NCBI GenBank assembly: GCA_900315935.1
Contig: ONBB01000002.1
Location: forward strand, 149,530 to 213,529
Length of the DNA stretch: 64,000 bases
Source of the DNA: an uncultured Bacteroidales bacterium
GTDB lineage: Bacteria; Bacteroidota; Bacteroidia; Bacteroidales; P3
Reading direction: 5' to 3'
Shown: piece by piece, positions 52,977 through 61,946 of the stretch
How the letters are laid out: the number at the start of each line of letters is the position of its first letter
Numbering within the stretch: the stretch's first letter is position 1
The notes under the pieces: generated by a model
Seen by the model: the letters and a program-made list of their open reading frames with translations, nothing else
What the model was told of the DNA's origin: nothing
The model's database searches: none
Program-made: the position numbers and the translations under genes

Positions 52977-53020
52977 GGGGAACGGTAGGGGAATGGTAGG
53001 GGAACGGTAGGGGAATACAA
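52977..53020. repeat. 11-bp tandem array, copy 2
   Basis: Four units (GGGGAACGGTA, GGGGAATGGTA, GGGGAACGGTA, GGGGAATACAA) followed by AGGCACTGGA and GCTTATGG. The array at 62387-62430 has the same unit and the same downstream sequence (GGGGAATACAT, AGGCTCTGGA). Confidence 0.85.
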
Positions 53021-53068
53021 AGGCACTGGAAGCTTATGGAAGCTTATGGTACCATATCATTTCCCTTT

Positions 53069-56000
53069 CTACTTGAAGGCGTTCTCGCTCAGACCTTTAC
53101 CGCTCAGCGCGAGGTCGTTCATATAGGAGGGCACCTGGCGGCCGAGGTACTTGTCGACGTAGAGCTTGGCCAGGTACTGCCCGAGCATGAATCCGTGTCC
53201 GCGGAGGCCGGTGAGGAGGCCGGCCTCGGGGTCGACGATGTAGCGCGGCTCGGTGTAGCGGCCGGCCCATACGGCGTGGAAGCCCACCTCGCGCAGGTTG
53301 GGTATCCAGTCGGCAAAGACCTCGGAGACAATCTCGAGGAACTCGCGGCTGTTGTACTTGATGTTCTGTCGGGTCTCGTAGGCGTCGGTGTCGGGGCTGG
53401 CGCAGCCGATGATCTGGCCGGTGTGGGCGAACTGCTGTCCGTAGACGGCGGTGAATCCGCGGTAGCGTCGGCGGTCGATGACCATGTCGAGCGGCTGCCC
53501 TGCGGCGCCGAGCATGGGCAGGCGGCGGGTGATGAAGGCCTGGTGCTTGACGGGGTAGAGGCCGGTGTCGATGCCGAGCATGTCGGTGAACTTCTCGGCC
53601 CCCCAGCCCATGGCGTTGACGAAGTGGTGGCAGAGGAACTCGATGTACTGCCCGTCGTGGGTGCGGACGAGGGCGGCGATGCGGTCGCCGCGGCGCTGCA
53701 CCTCGAGCAGCTCGCAGTCCTCGTAGACGGTGCCGCCGGCGGCGATGCCGAGCGAGCGGACGTAGTCGATGACGCGGCCGGGGGTGGCCTGCCAGCAGTC
53801 GCGCGTGATGAGGGCGTGGCTGTAGGTGTCGCGGCTGTCGTCCCAGAGGGGCGATATTTCGGTGCGGAAGTCCTTGCGGTCGACCATATAGGCGTCGCTC
53901 CAGGCGCGGCTGGCGTCGAGGGCGCGGTAGGTGGCCTCGTCGTGCACGAGGTTGACGTAGCGGGTGGGCTTGTAGCCTATGTTGTGCACCTGCTGCATCT
54001 GGCGGAAGATTTCGTGGCTGTGCTGGGCGATGTCGGCGATGTCGGGGTTGGAGAATGCCGGCCGGCCGCCGCCGATGTTGCGCCACGAGGCGCCGCGGTC
54101 GTGGTTGACCATGACGGGCTGCAGGCCCGCCTCGGCGAAGTAGCGGAAGAGGGCGCTGCCGGCGATGCCGCCGCCGGCGATGAAGACTTTAGCTTCGCTA
54201 ATTTTGAATTTTGAATGATGAATGATGAATTTGTCCTGGCGGCCGGGGGAGTAGACGTCGCCGAGGGTAACGGGGCTGGAGAGCGGGGCGCGGGGCGTGG
54301 CGTCGCCGGTTACCTCGATGCCGTGGGCGCGCAGCACCTGCTTGGCACGCGGTATGCAGCGCTTGCCGCGGCAGGGGCCCATGCCGAGGCGTGTGATGTG
54401 CTTCAGCTCGTCGACCGAGATAAAGCGGCGGTCGCCGATGGCCTCCAGCAGGGTGGCGAGGGTGATGTCCTCGCAGTGGCAGACGTAGGTGGCCTCACCC
54501 CCAGCCCCTCTCCCGTGGGAGAGGGGAGTGGATGCCTGATGTATGCTGTCGTAGGTTCTCTTTTCGATGAAGCCTTTGACGTCGGTCATCCTGAACTCCT
54601 CACTCCTCACTCCACACTCCTCACTGAGCTTCACCCTCGCCACGTTGGTCTTGTTGGGCTTGAGGAGCACCTTCTCCACCACGCCCTCGCCGATGCGGCG
54701 GCCGTCGTTGTCGACCAGGAAGACCTCGGCACCCTCGTCCACGTGGTACTCGATGGGGAGAAAGCACCACTGTTTTTGAAGGTTATAGCCGAAGATGGCC
54801 AGGCCCGGGCACTGGTAGACGCACTCCATGCAGCCGACGCAGCGGTCGTAGTCCACGGTGGGGGTGCTGGAGGTGGTGGGCTTGCTGATGGCGCCGTGGG
54901 GGCAGGCGAAGGTGCAGGGGTTGCAGGCGAAGCCGTAGAGGCAGTCCATCTGCACGAAAGGCTTGGCGGCCATACGCTCCGCGGTGGGCAGGTTGGGGCG
55001 CTCCAGGAGGCGCACAGGATGCTGCTGCGAGTCGATATACTGGCGCGAGAGGTCGAGGTAGTCGTCGTAGTTGTAGCGCAGGCCGAGGTTCTGCGCCACC
55101 TCGTAGGCGGCCTGGCGGCCACGGAGCACGGCGCTGGTGCCCTCGCCGATGCGCACGGCGTCGCCCACGCCGTAGGTGTGCAGGCCGAACACCTCGCGCC
55201 CCTTGGTGAGCAGCTGGTTGTCGGGCACGAGGCCGGTGCAGATATTGATGATGTCGATGTCGTCGATCACCTGCTCGGTGCCGGCCACGGGCTTGAAGTT
55301 CTCGCAGCGGGCGATGACGGCGCCGGTGACGCCGGTATGGTCCTCGTTGGGGATGGCGCGCAGGAGGGTGTGGCCCGTGAGGATGGGGATGCCGAGGCGG
55401 CGCACGCGGTTGGCCTGCACGGGGAATCCGCCCTCGCGGGGCTGTGCCTCGATGATGGCGCGGATGGTGGCGCCGGCCTGCATGGCCTGGTAGGAGGTGA
55501 GGTAGCCGATGTTGCCGGCACCCACGGTGAGCACGCGCTTGCCGAGCAGGGTGTGCTCCTGGTTCATCATCTTCTGGAACACGGCGGCGGTGTAGACACC
55601 CGGCACATCGTCGTTCTCGAAAGTGGGCATGAAGGGCACGGCGCCGGTGGCGACAACGAGGTGGTCGGCGTCGACGTAGAAGACCTCGTCGGTGGCGGTG
55701 TTCTTGCAGGCTATGCGGCGGCCTTCCAGCAGGTCCCACACGGTGCTGTCGAGCAGGATGCCGTCGGTGTTTTCGCCCGCCAGGGTGCTGGCGATGTCGA
55801 AGCCGCGCATGCCGCCGTATTTCTTCTCGCGCTCGAAGAAGAAGAACTGGTGGGTCTGCATGTTGAACTGGCCGCCGATGCGGCTGTTGCTGTCGATGAC
55901 CAGGTTGTCGATGCCGAAGGCGTTCAGCTGCTCGCGGCAAGCCAGTCCCGCCGGCCCGGCACCGATGATGGCCACGGTGGTCTTGTATATGTTGGTGTTG

Positions 56001-56371
56001 GTATTTCTAGAATCTCTAGAATTTCTAGAATTTCTAGGATTTCTAGAATCTCTAGAATCTCTAGGATCTCTAGAAAGACTAGTATCGCTGGCAAGCAGGC
56101 GCACCTCCCCTACCCCATCGACCGGCGTGATGCAGATACGGCGCACACGGCCGTCGACCAGCATCTCGCAGGCACCGCACTTGCCGATGCCGCACTCCAG
56201 GGAGCGGTTCCGCCCCTCAAGGCTGTGGCTATGAACAGGATAGCCTGCCTCGTGGAGCGCCTTGGCGACGGTGTAGCCCTTGCGGGCGCGGATGGTTTTG
56301 CCCTCGAAGAGGAAAGTGGCCTCCTCGCACTGCGGGATGTCCAGGATGGGGTGTTTTTCAATTGCGTACAT
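53069..56371 (-). CDS. fused HcnABC-type amino-acid dehydrogenase with internal ferredoxin
   Basis: The 1100-residue protein joins domains that are usually separate subunits: an HcnA-like [2Fe-2S] domain (C60, C65, C68, C80), an HcnB-like FAD/NAD oxidoreductase (GAGPAG at 137-142, GAGNIG at 284-289), two [4Fe-4S] ferredoxin clusters (C477/483/486/490 and C511/514/517/521), a BFD-like [2Fe-2S] domain (CHC at 631-633, C667, C672), and an HcnC-like FAD amine oxidase (GGGIAG at 733-738). HcnABC and relatives oxidise glycine, D-hydroxyproline or opines; the substrate here is open. The ferredoxin suggests a low-potential acceptor. Repeat-derived linkers lie at the joints (residues about 97-127, 582-627, 711-725). 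Confidence 0.9.
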   Translation of the reverse strand: MYAIEKHPILDIPQCEEATFLFEGKTIRARKGYTVAKALHEAGYPVHSHSLEGRNRSLECGIGKCGACEMLVDGRVRRICITPVDGVGEVRLLASDTSLSRDPRDSRDSRNPRNSRNSRDSRNTNTNIYKTTVAIIGAGPAGLACREQLNAFGIDNLVIDSNSRIGGQFNMQTHQFFFFEREKKYGGMRGFDIASTLAGENTDGILLDSTVWDLLEGRRIACKNTATDEVFYVDADHLVVATGAVPFMPTFENDDVPGVYTAAVFQKMMNQEHTLLGKRVLTVGAGNIGYLTSYQAMQAGATIRAIIEAQPREGGFPVQANRVRRLGIPILTGHTLLRAIPNEDHTGVTGAVIARCENFKPVAGTEQVIDDIDIINICTGLVPDNQLLTKGREVFGLHTYGVGDAVRIGEGTSAVLRGRQAAYEVAQNLGLRYNYDDYLDLSRQYIDSQQHPVRLLERPNLPTAERMAAKPFVQMDCLYGFACNPCTFACPHGAISKPTTSSTPTVDYDRCVGCMECVYQCPGLAIFGYNLQKQWCFLPIEYHVDEGAEVFLVDNDGRRIGEGVVEKVLLKPNKTNVARVKLSEECGVRSEEFRMTDVKGFIEKRTYDSIHQASTPLSHGRGAGGEATYVCHCEDITLATLLEAIGDRRFISVDELKHITRLGMGPCRGKRCIPRAKQVLRAHGIEVTGDATPRAPLSSPVTLGDVYSPGRQDKFIIHHSKFKISEAKVFIAGGGIAGSALFRYFAEAGLQPVMVNHDRGASWRNIGGGRPAFSNPDIADIAQHSHEIFRQMQQVHNIGYKPTRYVNLVHDEATYRALDASRAWSDAYMVDRKDFRTEISPLWDDSRDTYSHALITRDCWQATPGRVIDYVRSLGIAAGGTVYEDCELLEVQRRGDRIAALVRTHDGQYIEFLCHHFVNAMGWGAEKFTDMLGIDTGLYPVKHQAFITRRLPMLGAAGQPLDMVIDRRRYRGFTAVYGQQFAHTGQIIGCASPDTDAYETRQNIKYNSREFLEIVSEVFADWIPNLREVGFHAVWAGRYTEPRYIVDPEAGLLTGLRGHGFMLGQYLAKLYVDKYLGRQVPSYMNDLALSGKGLSENAFK
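54201..54228. repeat. 7-bp-period array at the BFD/oxidase joint
   Basis: Four units (ATTTTGA twice, ATGATGA twice) encode, with flanks, KFIIHHSKFKIS just before the FAD motif of the last domain. Confidence 0.85.
54493..54529. repeat. palindromic CCCCTCTCCC element in the fusion gene
   Basis: CCCCTCTCCC and GGGAGAGGGG face each other around GT, preceded by CCTCACCCCCAG. In frame it gives STPLSHGRGAGGEA just ahead of the BFD-like domain. Related sequence occurs at 5760 and near 3337-3354. Confidence 0.8.
54595..54629. repeat. 7-bp-period array after the ferredoxin domain
   Basis: Five units (ACTCCTC twice, ACTCCAC, ACTCCTC, ACTGAGC) encode SEECGVRSEEFR between the ferredoxin and BFD parts of the fusion protein. 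Confidence 0.85.
56004..56075. repeat. 9-bp-period CTAG array at the first joint of the fusion gene
   Basis: Eight units of 9 bp (TTTCTAGAA, TCTCTAGAA, TTTCTAGGA and variants) lie without gaps. On the coding strand they read as repeats of Ser-Arg-Asp/Asn between the [2Fe-2S] domain and the FAD domain. Confidence 0.92.
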
Positions 56372-56430
56372 AGCGTTATGTGTTTAAGGATTAGCGCGTT
56401 GCAAAAACCATAGCGATTAAAGCAACACTG

Positions 56431-56438
56431 CAAAGATA
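56431..56438 (-). promoter_or_regulatory. -7 box of the fusion dehydrogenase gene
   Basis: On the minus strand TATCTTTG fits TAnnTTTG. It lies 60 bases before the ATG at 56371. Confidence 0.7.
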
Positions 56439-56531
56439 ACAAACTCCGAGATAAAATGCAACTTTTTTGCAAAAAAAAACCTAAAAAATTCAATTAGTAA
56501 ACTATTTTTTGGTCATGTGGGAGGGATTTTG

Positions 56532-56539
56532 TATTTTTG
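56532..56539 (+). promoter_or_regulatory. -7 box of the 7TM-HD gene
   Basis: TATTTTTG fits TAnnTTTG and lies 20 bases before the ATG at 56560, so the leader is very short. With the box at 56431 it makes this a divergent promoter region. Confidence 0.7.
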
Positions 56540-56559
56540 CAGCGCATTTAATATATGAT

Positions 56560-58545
56560 ATGAGCAACATTTTGTCAGGAACAGTTAAGCGTTTAGGCTT
56601 GATGTACAAGGTTTTACTGATGCTGCTGACGGCTGCGCTGATTGTGGTGATATTTCCGCATACCCGGCATGGAGAGCACTACGACTACAAGGTGGGTGCC
56701 ATCTGGCGCGGGTCGGACCTGCAGGCTCCGTTCGACTTTGCCGTGATGAAAAGCGACGACGAGGTGAAGCTGGAACAAGAGGCCGAGCGGCAGCAGGCGC
56801 TGCTGTACTACCAAACCGACAGCCTGGCACGCACCAAGGCGCTGGCACGGCTCGACGCACTGGCACCACGGCTGACAGGCGCCGAGCACCGCACGTTGCG
56901 CCACCAGCTGGACAGCATCTACCTGCGCGGCTACCTAGAGACCGACGGGCACCCCTCGGCCGGGCGCAGGATGGTGGTACTCAAAGGCAATTTCGGAAGC
57001 GAACACCATGTGGGCGAATACATTACGCCTGACGACCTGGAGCCCGGGCTGCTGCGCGACAGCATCCTTGTCCCCAGCCTCACCCTGGACCGCCACCGCA
57101 CGGCCATGGAACTGGAGAGCCGCCTGTCGCAGCTGAGCTACAGCAGCCAGCTGGTGATGGCAGGCGACCACATAGTGAGCAAAGGCGAAGAGGTAACCGA
57201 GGAGAAGGCGCAGGTGATAGCGGCGCTGGAAGCCGAGAACGACCGCCGCTTCAGCGACCGCTACAGCGTGTGGGGCCAAATGCTGGGGCAACTGCTGCTG
57301 TCCATCATTGCCTTCGTGGCCCTCTATATGTTCCTCCTCAACACACAACATCCCATCCTGGAGGATAACCGAAAAGTTACGTTCGTGATGGTGGTTATAC
57401 TGATGATGGCGGCCCTCGAGGCACTGATGGTGTGGACGGCGCCGGAATGGGTGCTGCTCGTCCCGCTGTGCATCGTGCCCATCCTCATGCGCGTCTTTTT
57501 CGACATGCGCGCCGCACTCTACATCCACCTGACCACGGTGATCATCCTAGCCAACCTGGTGCCCAACGCATTCGAATTCATCTTCTACCAGCTGGTAACC
57601 GGCATGATGAGCATCATCGCCGTGCGCAACCTGGAGAAACGGAGCCAGTTCTTCGTGCTGGCACTGGTCATATTCGGCAGCTACTCGTTCATCTACACCG
57701 CCGGCGTGCTGAGCCAGGACACCAACCTGCTGGCACTGGAGCCGGAGAAGTACCTCATGTTCTTCCTCAACGCCATCCTGACCCTGCTGGCCTACCCGCT
57801 GATATACCTCTTCGAGAAACTGTCGGGCATCACCACGGCGCTGACGCTGCTCGAGCTGTCAAGCACCAACACCCCGGCCCTGCGCGCCCTCTCGCGCCGG
57901 GCCCCTGGCACCTTCCAGCACTCGATGCAGGTGGCCAACATCGTGGAGGACCTGGTGAGCGAAATCGGCGGCGACGTGCTGCTGGCCAAAGTAGGCGCCT
58001 TGTACCACGACATCGGAAAGACGCGCAACCCGTTGTACTTCACCGAGAACCAAACCTCGGGATTCAACCCGCACAACGAACTGGACTATTCCGAGAGCGC
58101 ACGCCTCATCACATCGCACGTTACGATGGGACTGGAGCTGGCTCGCAAATACCACCTGCCGTCCGAGGTGCAGGACTTCATACGCACCCACCACGGCACC
58201 ACATACACGGGCTACTTCTACGCCAAGGAGATGGAGCGCCACCCCGACGGAGGCTTCGACACTACGGTGTTCCGCTACCCAGGGCCACGCCCCTACTCGC
58301 GCGAGACGGCGGTGGTGATGATTGTGGACACCGTGGAGGCCGCCTGCCGCAGCCTCAAGGTACACACCAAGGAAAGCACCGACGAGATGATCGACCGCCT
58401 GATCGACGGCAAGATACAAGCCGGCCAGCTGGACAACTGCCAGCTCTCCTACGGCGACATAGCCCGCATACGCGAGATACTGAAAGCCAAAATGATGAGC
58501 ATCTACCACGTGCGGGTGGAATACCCCACGGTGAAAGGGAATTGA
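56560..58545 (+). CDS. 7TM-HD (PgpH/YqfF-type) phosphodiesterase
   Basis: The 661-residue protein has an N-terminal helix, an extracytoplasmic 7TMR-HDED domain (about 50-250), seven membrane helices (about 255-440) and a cytosolic HD domain with VGALYHDIGKTRNP near 480 and later His/Asp ligands (ELDYSESARLITSHVTMG, IRTHHGTT). PgpH-type proteins hydrolyse cyclic di-AMP. The start at 56560 (MSNILSGTVKRLGLM) is set by the promoter position; the open frame extends 17 codons upstream across the -7 box. The stop lies in a 7-bp array leading to the next gene. Confidence 0.92.
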   Translation: MSNILSGTVKRLGLMYKVLLMLLTAALIVVIFPHTRHGEHYDYKVGAIWRGSDLQAPFDFAVMKSDDEVKLEQEAERQQALLYYQTDSLARTKALARLDALAPRLTGAEHRTLRHQLDSIYLRGYLETDGHPSAGRRMVVLKGNFGSEHHVGEYITPDDLEPGLLRDSILVPSLTLDRHRTAMELESRLSQLSYSSQLVMAGDHIVSKGEEVTEEKAQVIAALEAENDRRFSDRYSVWGQMLGQLLLSIIAFVALYMFLLNTQHPILEDNRKVTFVMVVILMMAALEALMVWTAPEWVLLVPLCIVPILMRVFFDMRAALYIHLTTVIILANLVPNAFEFIFYQLVTGMMSIIAVRNLEKRSQFFVLALVIFGSYSFIYTAGVLSQDTNLLALEPEKYLMFFLNAILTLLAYPLIYLFEKLSGITTALTLLELSSTNTPALRALSRRAPGTFQHSMQVANIVEDLVSEIGGDVLLAKVGALYHDIGKTRNPLYFTENQTSGFNPHNELDYSESARLITSHVTMGLELARKYHLPSEVQDFIRTHHGTTYTGYFYAKEMERHPDGGFDTTVFRYPGPRPYSRETAVVMIVDTVEAACRSLKVHTKESTDEMIDRLIDGKIQAGQLDNCQLSYGDIARIREILKAKMMSIYHVRVEYPTVKGN

Positions 58546-58561
58546 AAATTGAAAATTGAGA
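58541..58561. repeat. 7-bp array spanning a stop codon
   Basis: Three units (ATTGAAA twice, ATTGAGA) start inside the last codons of the 7TM-HD gene, supply its TGA, and end before the YfhO ATG. Confidence 0.8.
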
Positions 58562-58569
58562 TAAACAAA

Positions 58570-61032
58570 ATGAAGAAGCAGATTTTTACGCATGTTGGAA
58601 TCGTGGCCCTGCTGCTGGCGGTGGCTGTGGCCTACCTCTCCCCTGCCCTGGGCGACAAGGTGATACGCCAAGGCGACGTGGAACACTACGAAGCCATGGC
58701 CTACAGCCAGAAAGCCGAAAAGAAAGAGACCGGCAAAACCCCGCACTGGAACTCGTCGATGTTCAGCGGCATGCCCGGCTACCAAATCACCAACGACCCA
58801 CCCAAACAGTTGTTCTACCAAGCCACCAGTGTGCTCACCCTGCGCCACCTGGGTCTCGACCGCAACATCGGCATTATCTTCCTCTATCTGCTGGGCTTCT
58901 ACGTGGCCCTGCTCGCCTTCGGCCTGAGCCCCTGGCTGGCACTGATCGGGGCACTGGGTTTCGGACTTGGAAGCTACAATATTATCATCATACAGGCCGG
59001 CCATATCACCAAAGCCTGGGCCATCAGCATGATGGCTCCCATCCTGGGTGGCATGGTGCTGGCATTGCGCAGCGCGGTGGATCCCGAGCTGGAGAAACGC
59101 CGCCGCACCCTGCGCGTGCTGTGGGGCAGCCTGCTGTTCACCCTGGCACTGATACTGCAACTGGCATTCAACCACATACAGATTACCTTCTACACCGCCA
59201 TCGGATGTGTGCTGATGGCATTGGCCTACCTGGTGGTGGCCATTCGGAAAGGTCGGTTGATTCCCTACGCGCTGAAGGTGGCCATCCTGGTGGCAGGTGC
59301 CGCACTGGCCTTCGGCTGCAACATACGCTTGCTGCTGGTGAGTGAGGAGTATGCCAAATACACCATGCGCGGCGGCGGCGAACTGACCATCGGACCCGAC
59401 GGACAGCCGCTCGAAAAACACAACGCCGACACCGACGGCCTCGACATCGAGTATGCCTACCGATGGAGCTACGGCGTGGGCGAGACCTACACCCTGCTGG
59501 TGCCCGGTGCCCTCGGCGGCAGCAACAACGAGAAGGTGAGCGACGGCAGCCAGTACAGCCGCACCTTCCGTGCCAACCGCGCCCCCCTCTACTGGGGCGA
59601 CCAGCCCGGCACCAGCGGCCCCGTATACTTCGGTGCCATCGTGGTGCTGCTCTTCCTGATGGGTCTGCTGGTAACCCGCGGGCCAGAACGCTGGTGGATG
59701 CTGGCGGCATCGCTGCTGGCCATCCTGCTGTCGTGGGGACACAACCTGGAGGGCTTCAACACATGGGTGTTCGAGCACCTGCCGCTCTACAACAAATTCC
59801 GCACCCCCAGCATGGCGCTGGTGCTGGCCAACGTATGCATGGCCCTGCTGGCAGCGCTGACGCTGAAGGCCGTCTTCGACCGCGAGCGCGACCGCAAGCA
59901 GGTGAACCTGGCCCTCTATATCGCCACCGGCGCCCTCACGGTGCTGATTCTGGGCGTGATGGTGGCCTCGGGCAGCTTCAGCTATAGCGGCAGCTTCGAC
60001 GCCGACCTCGCGCGCTACTATGGCGAATACTCCGCCCAAGCCTCCGACATGCTGCACAGCGAACGTGCGGCGTTGCTGCGCGGCGACTCGTGGCGCTCGC
60101 TCATCTTCATCCTGCTGGCCGCCGCCGTGCTTTGGCTCTACAATAACGAAAAGTTGAAGGCCAAGGCCATCCCGATGGCGCTGCTGGGCGTGCTGATACT
60201 GGTCGACCTCTGGGGTGTGGACCGCCGCTACCTGGGCGAGGAGAACTTCGCCGACAAGCGCCAGACCGAGCTGCGCCGCCAGCAGTACGACTACGACATC
60301 GACCAGCAGGCCACCTACTACGGCGACCACGACTACCGCGTCTACAACCTGGCCACCGACCCCTTCAACGACGCCATCCCCGCCGCCTTCCACCACCAGC
60401 TGGGTGGCTATAGCCCCGCCAAGCTCAACCGCTACCAGGACCTCATCTCCTTCCACCTGGCCCAGGGCAACCCCGCAGTGATGAACATGCTCAACATGCG
60501 CTACGTGGTGCAGCGCCAGGGTGGCCAGGCTATCGTGATGCGAAACCCCGACGCGCTAGGCAACGCCTGGTTCGTGGGCGAAGTGAAAGCCGTAGGCAGC
60601 GCCAATGAAGAAATCATGGCCCTCCGCACCTTCGACCCCGCTCGCACCGCCGTGGTCGACACCAGCATGTGGACCTTGGGACGCGGACAGTGGACCGTGG
60701 ACAGCGCGGCCACCATACAGCTGGTGCCCAACAAGCCCAGGAACTCCGACTACGTGAAGTACGAAAGCCAGAGCGCCACCGAGCAGCTGGCCGTCTTCAG
60801 CGAGATACACTATGCACCCGACTGGCGCGCCTACATCGACGGCCAGCCGGCCGACTACATCCGCGCCAACTACGTGCTGCGCGCCATGGTGGTGCCTGCC
60901 GGCAAGCATGTCATCGAATTCAAGAACGAGGCGCCACGCTTCAACAGCCTCGAACGCACCGGCCTCTGGGTGTCGATAGTGGCGCTGCTGGCCATGGCCG
61001 CCGCCATATTCCTTGTATACCGAAAGAAATGA
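58570..61032 (+). CDS. YfhO-family membrane protein
   Basis: The 820-residue protein starts MKKQIFTHVGIVALLLAVAV and has a dozen or more membrane helices, then a soluble C-terminal domain (about 600-800) and a last helix. The periplasmic loop with DKVIRQGDVEHYEAMAY and NSSMFSGMPGYQI is typical of the YfhO family, GT-C-fold proteins linked in Firmicutes to glycosylation of lipoteichoic acid; in Bacteroidota they lie beside glycosyltransferases, as here. The ATG at 58570 is preferred over one 21 bases upstream inside the repeat. The stop overlaps the GT2 start by four bases. Confidence 0.9.
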   Translation: MKKQIFTHVGIVALLLAVAVAYLSPALGDKVIRQGDVEHYEAMAYSQKAEKKETGKTPHWNSSMFSGMPGYQITNDPPKQLFYQATSVLTLRHLGLDRNIGIIFLYLLGFYVALLAFGLSPWLALIGALGFGLGSYNIIIIQAGHITKAWAISMMAPILGGMVLALRSAVDPELEKRRRTLRVLWGSLLFTLALILQLAFNHIQITFYTAIGCVLMALAYLVVAIRKGRLIPYALKVAILVAGAALAFGCNIRLLLVSEEYAKYTMRGGGELTIGPDGQPLEKHNADTDGLDIEYAYRWSYGVGETYTLLVPGALGGSNNEKVSDGSQYSRTFRANRAPLYWGDQPGTSGPVYFGAIVVLLFLMGLLVTRGPERWWMLAASLLAILLSWGHNLEGFNTWVFEHLPLYNKFRTPSMALVLANVCMALLAALTLKAVFDRERDRKQVNLALYIATGALTVLILGVMVASGSFSYSGSFDADLARYYGEYSAQASDMLHSERAALLRGDSWRSLIFILLAAAVLWLYNNEKLKAKAIPMALLGVLILVDLWGVDRRYLGEENFADKRQTELRRQQYDYDIDQQATYYGDHDYRVYNLATDPFNDAIPAAFHHQLGGYSPAKLNRYQDLISFHLAQGNPAVMNMLNMRYVVQRQGGQAIVMRNPDALGNAWFVGEVKAVGSANEEIMALRTFDPARTAVVDTSMWTLGRGQWTVDSAATIQLVPNKPRNSDYVKYESQSATEQLAVFSEIHYAPDWRAYIDGQPADYIRANYVLRAMVVPAGKHVIEFKNEAPRFNSLERTGLWVSIVALLAMAAAIFLVYRKK

Positions 61033-61946
61033 TGCTGAGCGTAATCCTTTGCACCTACAACCGCGAGCGGTACCTCTACAACGTGCTGCACAGCCTGGCC
61101 GCAGGCACCTGCCGCGACTACGAGATAGTGCTGGTCAACAACAACAGCACCGACGGCACCGAGGCCGAATGCCGCCGTTTCCAAGCCGACCATCCCGACG
61201 TGGCCTTCCGCTACTGCATTGAAAGCCAGCAGGGACTCTCCTACGCCCGCAACCGCGGCATACAGGAGTCGCAGGGCGAGGTGCTGGTCTATGTGGACGA
61301 CGACGCGCTGGTCAACCCCGAATACCTCCAGACCTACGCCGACTTCTTCCGCCAGCACCCCGAGACTATGGCCGCCGGCGGCCCCATACTGCCGCAGTAC
61401 GACGGCTGCGAGGAGCCCCTCTGGATGAGCCACTACACCCGACAGCTGGTAACAGGCAAACTCGACCTCGGAAGCCGCGAGCGCGAATTCCCCAACGGAG
61501 CCTTCCCCGGCGGCGGCAACGCCGCCTACCGCAAGGAGGTGTTCGACCAGGTGGGCCTCTTCAACGTCGAACTCGGCCGCAAAGGCAACAGCCTCATCGG
61601 TGCCGAGGAGAAAGACCTCTTCGACAAGATGACCTCACGCGGCATCCGCTTCTACTACCTCCCCACCGCTATCCTCTACCACCTCATACCCCCCAAGAAG
61701 CTGACCGACGACTACTTCAACCGGCTCACCTACAGCATCGGCGTCAGCGAGCGCTACCGCACGCGCCAGATTGGCACCGGCAAGTACCTCGTCCGCCTGT
61801 GGAAAGAGACCGTCAAATGGGGCGGCACACTGGCCCTCTGGACAGGCTTCGCCCTCAAAGGCCAACTGGCCAAGGGAAACAAGCTGGTAGCCTTCCGCCG
61901 CAACGTAACCCGCGGCCTGCTCAATTGTAGCACCGGCAACCAATGA
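61029..61946 (+). CDS. family 2 glycosyltransferase
   Basis: The 305-residue cytosolic enzyme has the GT2 start MMLSVILCTYNRERYL, NNNSTDGT, and the metal-binding VYVDDDALVNPEY (DxD) near 92-96, then GGNAAYRKEVFDQVGLF and EEKDLFDKM of the acceptor part. It ends with a hydrophobic stretch (WGGTLALWTGFAL) that may attach it to the membrane. The start overlaps the YfhO stop in ATGA, and its own stop overlaps the next gene, so YfhO, GT2 and the small protein are coupled. The likely role is making a lipid-linked sugar used by YfhO; this is inference. Confidence 0.92.
   Translation: MMLSVILCTYNRERYLYNVLHSLAAGTCRDYEIVLVNNNSTDGTEAECRRFQADHPDVAFRYCIESQQGLSYARNRGIQESQGEVLVYVDDDALVNPEYLQTYADFFRQHPETMAAGGPILPQYDGCEEPLWMSHYTRQLVTGKLDLGSREREFPNGAFPGGGNAAYRKEVFDQVGLFNVELGRKGNSLIGAEEKDLFDKMTSRGIRFYYLPTAILYHLIPPKKLTDDYFNRLTYSIGVSERYRTRQIGTGKYLVRLWKETVKWGGTLALWTGFALKGQLAKGNKLVAFRRNVTRGLLNCSTGNQ

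Noticed and set aside
57859-60456. 865-codon minus-strand open frame opposite the 7TM-HD and YfhO genes
   Set aside because: High GC gives long antisense frames. The composition (His, Gln, Val-rich) is that of antisense of real coding sequence, and both plus-strand genes have clear domains.
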